From NCBI GenBank assembly GCA_963843835.1, contig CAWJMD010000008.1, forward strand, positions 930,001-994,000: a stretch of 64,000 nt of DNA. Direction: 5' to 3'. Below the pieces are notes generated by a model, which was given only the letters and a program-made list of their open reading frames with translations, was not told the origin of the DNA and ran no database searches. This DNA is from CAWJMD01 sp963843835. GTDB taxonomy: Bacteria; Actinomycetota; Actinomycetes; Actinomycetales; CAWJMD01. Made by a program: the position numbers and the translations under genes. Positions 30,327-37,262 of the stretch are shown here, in pieces. Position 1 is the stretch's first letter. Each line of letters starts with the position of its first letter.

Positions 30327-30485
30327 TTCTCGGGAGAACGGGGCCCGGACCCGGCCACCCGCACCGATTCTCGGGAGAACGGGGGCCCCGGCCCCGGCCA
30401 CCCGCACCGATTCTCGGGAGAACGGGGGCCCGGACCCGGCCACCCGCACCGATTCTCGGGAGAAGGGGGCCCCGGCCCCGGACAC
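30327..30485. repeat. Four tandem copies of a ~42-bp hairpin-bearing repeat
   Basis: The core TTCTCGGGAGAA occurs at 30327, 30368, 30411 and 30453, giving periods of 41, 43 and 42 bases. Each core folds as a TTCT/AGAA (or TTCTC/GAGAA) stem. Between cores lies GGGGCCCGGACCCGGCC or a GGGGGCCCCGGCCCCGGCC variant, then ACCCGCACCGA. The two spacer variants alternate. The array sits between the convergent ends of lhr and the next minus-strand gene, so it may act as a tandem bidirectional terminator or be a mobile intergenic repeat. It is not CRISPR, because the spacers are near-identical. Confidence 0.85.
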
Positions 30486-30487
30486 GA

Positions 30488-31435
30488 TCACCCCAGCAGG
30501 CCGAGACCCCGCATCGCCTGCTCGAACCGCCCGCTGACGTGCACCTCGACCCGGTCGGAGCCGGGCTCGGCCTGGGTCACCTGCTCAGCCTGCCCGGACG
30601 CGTCGCGGTAGTAGACCTCGGGGCTGACCGGCCCCGGCTCGACGCCGTACTGGGCCCGCGCGCCGCGCGACATCAGTCCGAGGGCCGCCGTCAGGCCAGC
30701 ACCCTCAAGCACGTGGACGAGCATCAGGTGGCGGTGCGGCACCGCGACCAGCACCCCGTGGGTGGGCCGCTCGACGCCCTGCGTGGCGAGCAGCTCGTCG
30801 AGGATCAGGAGCCGTGACGCCCCGAAGAAGTCCGTGGTCGAGAAGGCCAGCACGGTCGCGTCGCCCGCGCGAGGGTCCGCCTGTACCGCGGAGACGGCAG
30901 GGGCCGGCAGGCGGCGCAGGTTGCCCCAGGCCACGTCGCGGACCCGCTCCCATCCTCCGAGCTCGTCGATCCGCTCGTCGGCGAGCAGCTCGCTGACGTG
31001 GGTCGGGTAGTCCAGGGCGGCGAGGGCCACGACGCCGGGCAGGACCTCGGGTGCGTAGGCGGGACGACGTTCCGGGATGTCGGCGAGCAGCCGGATCTTG
31101 GGCAGCAGGAGGTGCCGGGCCTCGTCCAGGCCGCTGGGGTCGGGTGTCGCGTCGGCGGCCAGCATGCCGACGACGTGACGGTCGACCATGCTCGGCCACT
31201 CGCGCGCCGGCGTGTGCGCGGCGAGGGCAGCGAGGTTCGTCAGACCGTGCACGTGGCCCTGCCCGACCAGGGCGCCGCTGCCGTCGTAGACGGTCTCGCG
31301 GCCGTGCTCGGCGAACGAGCGGCGAGTCAGGGCCACCAGCTCCACCGCCCGCCGGCGGGACAACGTCGGGAACACGGGGTCAGGGTCCTCGACGGGGCGG
31401 ACACGGCGCCCGCGCCAGCGGTCGAACACGCCCAT
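30488..31435 (-). CDS. Uncharacterised 315-aa cytoplasmic protein
   Basis: The protein begins MGVFDRWRGRRVRPVEDPDP and is a soluble mixed alpha/beta protein with no membrane segment. Conserved-looking stretches are RSFAEHGRETVYDGSG, HVHGLTNLAALAAHTP, STTDFFGASRLLILDELL and VPHRHLMLVHVLEGAGLTAA. I do not recognise a family. The ATG at 31435 has GGGGGA upstream. The open frame reaches 31552, but that part is not protein-like and overlaps the divergent nei2 start region. It is convergent with lhr, with the tandem hairpin repeats at its end. Catalytic motifs are not obvious. Confidence 0.7.
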   Translation of the reverse strand: MGVFDRWRGRRVRPVEDPDPVFPTLSRRRAVELVALTRRSFAEHGRETVYDGSGALVGQGHVHGLTNLAALAAHTPAREWPSMVDRHVVGMLAADATPDPSGLDEARHLLLPKIRLLADIPERRPAYAPEVLPGVVALAALDYPTHVSELLADERIDELGGWERVRDVAWGNLRRLPAPAVSAVQADPRAGDATVLAFSTTDFFGASRLLILDELLATQGVERPTHGVLVAVPHRHLMLVHVLEGAGLTAALGLMSRGARAQYGVEPGPVSPEVYYRDASGQAEQVTQAEPGSDRVEVHVSGRFEQAMRGLGLLG

Positions 31436-31507
31436 CGCAGTGGTCCCCCAGAGATCGGTCGTCGGTCTCACATCGTGCCACGTGCATGAAGGTGACAGGC
31501 TGGAGCA

Positions 31508-32404
31508 GTGCCGGAAGGGGACGTGGTGCACCGGGCGGCCACCCGTTTGCACGCCGCGCTGTCAGGTGGTGTCGTCACCGTGAGCGACCTGCGGTGGCCG
31601 AGGCTGGCGACGGTCGACCTGACCGGACGCCCGGTGGTCGAGGTGGTCAGCGTCGGGAAGCACATCCTGATGCGGCTCGGCCCCCTCCCCGCCCCGCAGG
31701 CTGCACGAGCGGACGACGCGGAGCCCCTCACCCTTCACAGCCACTTCAGGATGGACGGGTCCTGGCACCTGCACCGTCCCGGTGAGGACTTCACCTCCCG
31801 CCCGGCAGACGGCGTGCGCGCCGTCCTGTCCACGCGGGACTGGGTCGCGGTGGGGCACCTGCTGGGCATGCTGGACCTGGTCGGGACACGGAACGAGGAC
31901 GAGCTGGTCGGTCACCTCGGTCCCGATGTGCTAGGCCCCGGGTGGGCCCCCATGGAGGCCGTGCACAACCTGCGCGCCGACCCCGCGCGCACGGTCGGTG
32001 AGGCACTGCTCGACCAGCGGGTGCTGGCCGGGGTCGGCACCTTCTACATGGCGGAGGCGCTGTTCGTCCTGGGCGTCACCCCGTGGACCCCCGTGGGCGA
32101 CATCCCGGACCTGCCGCGGCTGGTGGGGCTGCTGCACACCATGCTCCAGCAAGGGGTGACGCGCGTGGTCCAGTCGACGACGGGCGACCTGCGACCCGGT
32201 CGGCGCAACTACGTGCACGCGCGCGCCGGCCGGCCGTGCCTGCGCTGCGGCAGCCGGGTGCGGGTCGAGATGGTGGGGACCGCACCGCAGGCCCGGACGG
32301 CGTTCTTCTGCCCGTCGTGCCAGCGGGGACCGCGGCCCGAGGGCGGCGGCGTGGACCAGCAGGTCAGGCAGCCCCGACGAGGTCGCCGTTCACCTGGTCG
32401 GTGA
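31508..32404 (+). CDS. nei2: Fpg/Nei family DNA glycosylase
   Basis: The 298-aa base-excision repair enzyme starts GTG-CCG-GAA, giving the obligatory N-terminal Pro-Glu (PEGDVVHRAATRLH) after Met removal. The Pro is the nucleophile in beta/delta elimination. The helix-two-turn-helix region is LLDQRVLAGVGTFYMAEALF near residue 165. The C-terminal zinc finger has CLRCG and FCPSCQR (C-x2-C ... C-x2-C). This fits Nei2 (endonuclease VIII type), which removes oxidised pyrimidines. The last 25 residues past CQR are Arg/Gly-rich, overlap the stop end of clgR by 41 bases and may be unstructured. It is close to lhr, a known association in actinobacteria. Confidence 0.92.
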   Translation: MPEGDVVHRAATRLHAALSGGVVTVSDLRWPRLATVDLTGRPVVEVVSVGKHILMRLGPLPAPQAARADDAEPLTLHSHFRMDGSWHLHRPGEDFTSRPADGVRAVLSTRDWVAVGHLLGMLDLVGTRNEDELVGHLGPDVLGPGWAPMEAVHNLRADPARTVGEALLDQRVLAGVGTFYMAEALFVLGVTPWTPVGDIPDLPRLVGLLHTMLQQGVTRVVQSTTGDLRPGRRNYVHARAGRPCLRCGSRVRVEMVGTAPQARTAFFCPSCQRGPRPEGGGVDQQVRQPRRGRRSPGR

Positions 32405-32672
32405 TCTCGGGCGGGATCGTGTCGGGGACGGTGACACCCTCGGCCTCGGCCACGCGGTCGCTGACCTCGCGGAGCACGGTCGACAGCGGCACGGCGAGGG
32501 CGCCGCAGATCGAGCCGAGCAGCTCGGACGACGCCTCCTTCTGACCACGCTCGACCTCGGACAGGTAGCCGAGGGAGACGCGGGCGAGCCCGGAGACCTC
32601 ACGCAGCGTGCGACCCTGACGCTGGCGGGCGTCGCGCAGCACGTCGCCGATCTCGCGGCGGAGAACCACCAT
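32364..32672 (-). CDS. clgR: XRE-family regulator, ClgR-like
   Basis: The 102-aa protein has a single helix-turn-helix domain near the N-terminus: IGDVLRDARQRQGRTLREVS then ARVSLGYLSEVERGQKEASSE. It matches ClgR, the actinobacterial activator of clp protease and chaperone genes, including the LGSICGALAVPLSTVLREVSD tail. In ClgR proteins a C-terminal Ala-Ala makes the protein a Clp substrate. Here the chain ends in Gly-Ala-Ala, consistent with that. The ATG at 32672 follows a G-run. The pgsA-cinA-clgR order is conserved in the phylum, but here a subtilase gene interrupts cinA and clgR. Confidence 0.88.
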   Translation of the reverse strand: MVVLRREIGDVLRDARQRQGRTLREVSGLARVSLGYLSEVERGQKEASSELLGSICGALAVPLSTVLREVSDRVAEAEGVTVPDTIPPEITDQVNGDLVGAA

Positions 32673-32895
32673 GCGCGGGCCCCCCTTCTGCTGTGTTCGT
32701 CCGGGAATGACCGCACTTCGGGGTGCGACCGGAACGGTACCTCGCGGTGCGGAGATCCCACCGTACCCCCGGGCGCGCAACGTCCGCTCATCGGTTGTGG
32801 ACGTCTCACCTGGTCGATGCATGGTCACTCCTCGTGTCCGGTCATCAGGTCAACTCCCCACCGGGGCCCGGTGTTCCTGACGGCGGGACGGTGAA

Positions 32896-32927
32896 GGGCC
32901 CCCGTCCGAGATCCCGGACGGGGGCCC
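32896..32927 (-). terminator. Strong hairpin after the subtilase gene
   Basis: A perfect 12-base inverted repeat (GGGCCCCCGTCC at 32896-32907, GGACGGGGGCCC at 32916-32927) with an 8-base loop begins 22 bases past the stop of the subtilase gene. There is no T-run, as is common in high-GC actinobacteria. It would insulate clgR from subtilase transcription. Confidence 0.75.
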
Positions 32928-32948
32928 AGCCCGTGGTCGACCCCTAGG

Positions 32949-34469
32949 TCACGGGCGACCGAACTTCAGGGTGTAGCTGCCCGAGCCGCTGTAGGCGTAG
33001 ACGACCCAGCGGTACTGGCCGGCGGTGGAGCTGTACGTCACGTTCTCGGTGGACGTGGAGCCCTCGCCGGCAGCCACCTCGACCCACGACGACCCGTTCC
33101 ACTTGTCGAGGTAGAGGTCGAAGTCGGTCCCGGACGGCCCGGTCAGGCAGCCGGTCAGGCTCCCCGACGTGGTGGTCGTGAAGGACGTCGCGACGGTCTC
33201 GTAGCCCCAGGTGGCGGTGCCGGTCGTGGTCTCGTCACAGTCCCCGCTCGGCGGCGGCGGCGTGCCGCCACCGTTGAGGAGGGAGTAGAGCAGGAGGTTC
33301 GGCGAGCCGGAGCCCGGGTTCGTCACCTTGCCGGGCGTGGCCGTGCCGGTGATCGCGGACGACACGGTCGCGGGCGACGCGCCCGGGTTGCCCTGCAGGT
33401 AGAGCGCGGCGACGCCGGTCACGTGCGGGGTGGCCATCGAGGTGCCCGAGATCGTGTTGGTCGCGGTGTTCGAGGTGTACCAGGCGGAGGTGATGCTGCT
33501 GCCCGGGGCGAACAGGTCGACGCAGGTGCCGTAGTTGGAGAACGACGAGCGCGCGTCGGTGTTGGTGGTCGAGCCCACCGTGATCGCCGACGGGGCGCGG
33601 GCCGGGGACGAGTTGCACGCGTTGGTGTTCTCGTTGCCGGCGGCGACCGCGACCGTCACGCCCGAGCTCGTCATCCGGGCGACCGCGGAGTCGGTCGCCG
33701 TCGAGGCCCCGCCGCCGAGGCTCATGTTCGCGACCGACGCGCCGCTGTGGTTGTTGGTCACCCAGTCCATGCCGGCGATGACGCCGGAGTTCGAGCCGGA
33801 GCCGCTGCAGTCGAGCACGCGCACGGGGACGATCGTCACCTTCTTGGCGACGCCGTAGGTCGTGCCGCCGACGGTCCCCGCGACGTGGGTGCCGTGCCCG
33901 TGGCAGTCCGTGGTGCCGCGGCCGTCGCTGATGGCGGTGTAGCCCGAGGCGGTGCGGCCGCTGAACTCGTTGTGGGTCGACAGCAGGCCGGTGTCGATGA
34001 TGTACGCCTTCACGCCCTGACCGGTCGGGGTGTACGTGTACGTGCCGTTGAGCGGCAGGTTCCGCTGGTCGATGCGGTCCAGGCCCCAGGTGGCGCCCGA
34101 CTGGGTGGTGTTGACCGTGACCTTCTGGTCCTGCTCGACGTACGCGACGGCCGGGTCCTGGCGGACCTTCTTGAGCTGGTCGGCGTCCAGCTCGGCCGCG
34201 TACCCCTTGAGGGCCAGGTACTCCTTGTCGACCTTGGCTCCCGCTGCCTCGGCGCGGTCGGCCGCCTGGGCGGTCTGCGAGGACGTGGTGCCGTCCTTGA
34301 GCACGACGATGTAGCTGCCGTCGATGGCCTTGGCGCTGTCCACCGCCGTCATCGGGGCGAGCTTCGGGGAGTCCGATGCCGCCTGTGCTGTCTGCGCCAC
34401 ACTCGTGGTGAGGGCGACAGCGGCCACCACTCCGACCGCGAGGGCGCCCTTTCGCAACGTGCTGGTCAC
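32949..34469 (-). CDS. Secreted subtilisin-family (S8, proteinase K-like) protease
   Basis: The 506-aa exported protease has, in order: a signal peptide (TLRKGALAVGVVAAVALTTS to AQA, residues 1-30), an I9 propeptide (GSYIVVLKDG to VAYVEQDQ, about 51-115) and a peptidase S8 domain. The catalytic triad motifs are Asp159 in AYIIDTG, His192 in GHGTHVAG and Ser in GTSMATPH. A Pro-rich linker and a C-terminal beta-sandwich pre-peptidase-like domain (about 410-506) follow. I chose GTG at 34469 because AAGGAG lies 6 bases before it; ATGs at 34475 and 34484 are in frame but badly spaced. It is inserted between cinA and clgR, unlike the usual gene order. It probably has its own promoter and ends in a strong hairpin. 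Confidence 0.92.
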   Translation of the reverse strand: MTSTLRKGALAVGVVAAVALTTSVAQTAQAASDSPKLAPMTAVDSAKAIDGSYIVVLKDGTTSSQTAQAADRAEAAGAKVDKEYLALKGYAAELDADQLKKVRQDPAVAYVEQDQKVTVNTTQSGATWGLDRIDQRNLPLNGTYTYTPTGQGVKAYIIDTGLLSTHNEFSGRTASGYTAISDGRGTTDCHGHGTHVAGTVGGTTYGVAKKVTIVPVRVLDCSGSGSNSGVIAGMDWVTNNHSGASVANMSLGGGASTATDSAVARMTSSGVTVAVAAGNENTNACNSSPARAPSAITVGSTTNTDARSSFSNYGTCVDLFAPGSSITSAWYTSNTATNTISGTSMATPHVTGVAALYLQGNPGASPATVSSAITGTATPGKVTNPGSGSPNLLLYSLLNGGGTPPPPSGDCDETTTGTATWGYETVATSFTTTTSGSLTGCLTGPSGTDFDLYLDKWNGSSWVEVAAGEGSTSTENVTYSSTAGQYRWVVYAYSGSGSYTLKFGRP

Positions 34470-34596
34470 GTACATCTCCTTCATCCGCCAGTCCCCCGAG
34501 ACCCCAGTGATCTCCCCGGCCAGGCGAACGTAAGTGACCATTCCGTCCTTGAGAACCTTTCGGACAAAACTGTCCAACAGGTCAAGGGTTTTCCCT

Positions 34597-35121
34597 CTAC
34601 GGGGCCGCCAGCCGCTCCATGGCCAGCTCGAGCACGGCGTCGCAGGCGCCGCGCCGCACGGTCTCCCGGTCGCCGGTCAACCGCAGCCGACGTACCTGGC
34701 TGCCCCAGGCGTCGGCCACCGCCACGACGACGATGCCTGGGGCGACGCCCTCGTGGGGTCCCGGCCCGGCGATCCCCGTCGTGGCCAGACCCAGGTCCGC
34801 CCGCAGCAGGCCACGGACTCCCCCGGCCATCTGACGCGCGACGTCCTCGTCGACCGCGCCCCGGGCGACGAGCAGGTCCGCGTCCACGCCGAGCAGCCTC
34901 TGCTTGGCGTCATTCGTGTAGGCGACGACCCCGCCCCGCAGAACGGCGGAGACGCCCGGCACGGCGGCCAGGGAGGAGCACACCAGGCCGGCTGTGAGCG
35001 ACTCGGCGACCGCGAGCCCCGTCCCCGAGGCGATCGCGCGGTGGGCCAGCCTCTCGGCCGGCTCGTGCAGGCCGTCGCCCTCCCGGGTGCCCGTCGGTGC
35101 CGGGGTGCGCTGGTCAGCCAC
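34597..35121 (-). CDS. cinA: CinA C-terminal-domain protein (nicotinamide-nucleotide amidase)
   Basis: The 174-aa protein is the stand-alone amidase domain of the competence/damage-inducible CinA family. Its motifs are GLAVAESLTAGLVCSSLAAV (catalytic Ser), GGVVAYTNDAKQRLLGV and LGLATTGIAGPGPHEGVAPG. In this family it deamidates NMN to NaMN in pyridine-nucleotide recycling. It overlaps the end of pgsA by 8 bases, so it is coupled to it. The first 20 residues are a variable charged lead. clgR normally follows directly; here the subtilase intervenes. Confidence 0.93.
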   Translation of the reverse strand: MADQRTPAPTGTREGDGLHEPAERLAHRAIASGTGLAVAESLTAGLVCSSLAAVPGVSAVLRGGVVAYTNDAKQRLLGVDADLLVARGAVDEDVARQMAGGVRGLLRADLGLATTGIAGPGPHEGVAPGIVVVAVADAWGSQVRRLRLTGDRETVRRGACDAVLELAMERLAAP

Positions 35122-35749
35122 GGCCGTCGGCGGCCGCCTGCTTGGCCGCTGTGCGCGCGCTGCCCCGACGCAGACGCACCGCCTGGACCACGTAGTCGAC
35201 GCCGGTGACCACGGTGACGATCAGGGCGGCGGCGACGACCAGCAGCGCGACGACCTCGACCCATCCGGGCAGCCACAGCTCGGTCGGGAAGACGAGCATG
35301 GAGATCGCCACCGACTGCAGCACGGTCTTGAGCTTGCCGCCGTGAGAGGCGGGCATCACGCCGTGCCTGATCACCACGAACCGCAGGAGGGTGACGCCGA
35401 CCTCGCGCACCAGGATCGCCAGGGTCACCCACCAGGCCAGGAGCCCGAGCACCGACAGGAGCACGAACGCCGTGCCGATCAGCGTCTTGTCGGCGATCGG
35501 GTCGGCGACCTTGCCGAAGTCGGTCACCAGGTTCTGGCGGCGGGCGAGCTCACCGTCGACGCGGTCGGTCGCGACCGCGACCAGGAACACCCCGAGTGCG
35601 GCGAGGCGCCAGCCGGGGTCCTGCCCCGCGTCGTGCACGAGCAGGAGGGCGAACACCGGGACCAGCAGGATGCGCCCGACGGTCAGGGCGTTCGGCAGGT
35701 TCCAGTTGCCGGAGCGCGTCACCTGACGGGCCGTCCGCTCTGCTGCCAC
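35114..35749 (-). CDS. pgsA: CDP-diacylglycerol--glycerol-3-phosphate 3-phosphatidyltransferase
   Basis: The 211-aa membrane enzyme of phosphatidylglycerol synthesis carries the CDP-alcohol phosphotransferase motif D-x2-D-G-x2-A-R-x8-G-x3-D-x3-D, read as TDRVDGELARR then FGKVADPIADK (near residues 60-85). Family members transfer the phosphatidyl group to glycerol-3-phosphate at the membrane. Hydrophobic helices surround the motif (LTVGRILLVPVFALLLV, FVLLSVLGLLAWWVTLAILV, VVALLVVAAALIVTVV). It overlaps rimO at its start and cinA at its end, forming a tight operon on the minus strand. Confidence 0.95.
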   Translation of the reverse strand: MAAERTARQVTRSGNWNLPNALTVGRILLVPVFALLLVHDAGQDPGWRLAALGVFLVAVATDRVDGELARRQNLVTDFGKVADPIADKTLIGTAFVLLSVLGLLAWWVTLAILVREVGVTLLRFVVIRHGVMPASHGGKLKTVLQSVAISMLVFPTELWLPGWVEVVALLVVAAALIVTVVTGVDYVVQAVRLRRGSARTAAKQAAADGRG

Positions 35750-37203
35750 GGCCCCGCCTGCTCGGCCAAAAGGTCGACCCCCTCGCTGGCCGTCACCACC
35801 GCGGTCACGAGGTCGCCGACCTCCGCGGGCGTCGTGAGGGTCGTGACGCCGTCCACGTCCGGGCCCTGGTGCGCTGCCCGGCCGACGGGCCGGCCGTCAT
35901 CGTCGACCTCCTCGACCAGCACGACGACCTGCTCCCCGACCCGCTCCTCGGCGCGCTGCGCGACGAGCTCCTCCACGAGGGCCACCGTCGACGACAGCCG
36001 TGCGGCGACCGTCGCCTCGCCGTGGTGGCCGTCGAGGTCGGCAGCCTCCGTGCCGTCCTCGTCCGAGTAGCCGAAGACGCCGACCACGTCGAGGCGCGCG
36101 CGGGTCACGAAGTCGTGCAGCTGCGCCAGGTCGTCCTCGGTCTCTCCGGGGAACCCGACGATCACGTTCGACCGGATGCCGGCCTCGGGCGCCAGTGCGC
36201 GGACGCGCCCCACCAGGTCGAGGAAGGCCTCGGTGTCGCCGAACCGTCGCATCCGCCGCAGCACGTCGGGGGCGCTGTGCTGGAACGAGAGGTCGAAGTA
36301 GGGCACGACCCCCTCCGTGCCGGCGATCGCCTCCAGCAGACCGGGCCGCACCTCCGCCGGCTGCAGGTACGACACGCGCACCCGCTCGATGCCCTCGATG
36401 GCGGCCAGCTCGGGCAGCAGCGTCTCGAGCAGGCGGATGTCGCCGAGGTCCTTGCCGTAGCTGGTCGAGTTCTCGCTGACCAGGAACACCTCCCGCACAC
36501 CCTGCTCCGCCAGCCAGCGCGCCTCGTCGAGCACCTCCGCGGGCCGTCGCGACAGGAAGGACCCGCGGAACGCGGGGATGGCGCAGAACGTGCAGCGCCG
36601 GTCGCAGCCGGAGGCGAGCTTGAGCGGGGCCCAGGGCCGTCCGTCGAGACGTCGCCGCAGCACGCGCGGGCCGGACGCGGGCGCCACACCGGGCGGCAGG
36701 TCGGGGGCGCCGTGCCCCGGGACGGCGACCGAGGCCGCGGACGCCTGCCGCGACACGGGGCTCAGTGGCAGCAGGGTGCGGCGGTCGCGGGGAACGTGGG
36801 ACGCGGGGCGCTCGCCCCGCAGGATGGCGTCGAGGTGACCCGACAGGTCCGCGTACGAGTCGAACCCCAGCACGGCGTCGGCCTCGGGCAGCTCGCTCGC
36901 CAGCTGCTCCCCGTAGCGCTCCGCCAGGCAGCCCACGGCCACCACCGCCCGCGTCCGGCCGGTCTCCTTGAGGTCGGACGCCTCCAGCAGGGCATCCACC
37001 GAGTCCTTCTTGGCCTGCTCCACGAAGCCACAGGTGTTGACGACGGCCACGTCGGCCGCCGCCGCGTCGTCCACCAGCGTCCAGCCCTCGTTCGCCAGCC
37101 GGCCGGCGAGCTCCTCCGAGTCGACCTCGTTGCGCACGCACCCGAGGGTCACGAGAGCCACCGAACGCGTCGGCGTCGGGGCAGCCGTGGGGGGTGAGGT
37201 CAC
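35719..37203 (-). CDS. rimO: Ribosomal protein S12 methylthiotransferase
   Basis: The enzyme is a radical-SAM protein that methylthiolates an Asp of ribosomal protein S12. The 494-aa protein shows the UPF0004 domain with LVTLGCVRNEVDSEELAG, VNTCGFVEQAKKDS and VVAVGCLAERY. The radical-SAM motif is SGCDRRCTFCAIPAFRGSF, and a TRAM domain forms the last 65 residues. The GCxRNxVDSE lead separates RimO from MiaB, which is also in this window. An unusual Pro/Ala/Arg-rich insert lies just before the radical-SAM motif. The GTG at 37203 starts next to the domain; the frame upstream is not homologous. It overlaps pgsA by 31 bases at its end. Confidence 0.95.
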   Translation of the reverse strand: MTSPPTAAPTPTRSVALVTLGCVRNEVDSEELAGRLANEGWTLVDDAAAADVAVVNTCGFVEQAKKDSVDALLEASDLKETGRTRAVVAVGCLAERYGEQLASELPEADAVLGFDSYADLSGHLDAILRGERPASHVPRDRRTLLPLSPVSRQASAASVAVPGHGAPDLPPGVAPASGPRVLRRRLDGRPWAPLKLASGCDRRCTFCAIPAFRGSFLSRRPAEVLDEARWLAEQGVREVFLVSENSTSYGKDLGDIRLLETLLPELAAIEGIERVRVSYLQPAEVRPGLLEAIAGTEGVVPYFDLSFQHSAPDVLRRMRRFGDTEAFLDLVGRVRALAPEAGIRSNVIVGFPGETEDDLAQLHDFVTRARLDVVGVFGYSDEDGTEAADLDGHHGEATVAARLSSTVALVEELVAQRAEERVGEQVVVLVEEVDDDGRPVGRAAHQGPDVDGVTTLTTPAEVGDLVTAVVTASEGVDLLAEQAGPWQQSGRPVR

Positions 37204-37262
37204 GGCCGACAGGCTACGCGAGGCACGGGCCCCCGCCGTCCTCGTGGGCCCTGGCGCCTGGT

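Noticed and set aside
30327..30485. A CRISPR array
   Set aside because: The repeats are only about 12 bases long, the spacers are near-identical and there are no cas genes.
33423..34997. A 524-codon open frame opposite the subtilase gene
   Set aside because: It is antisense to a gene with clear catalytic motifs, and its protein is low-complexity Val/Gly/Arg. It is a by-product of high GC at third positions.
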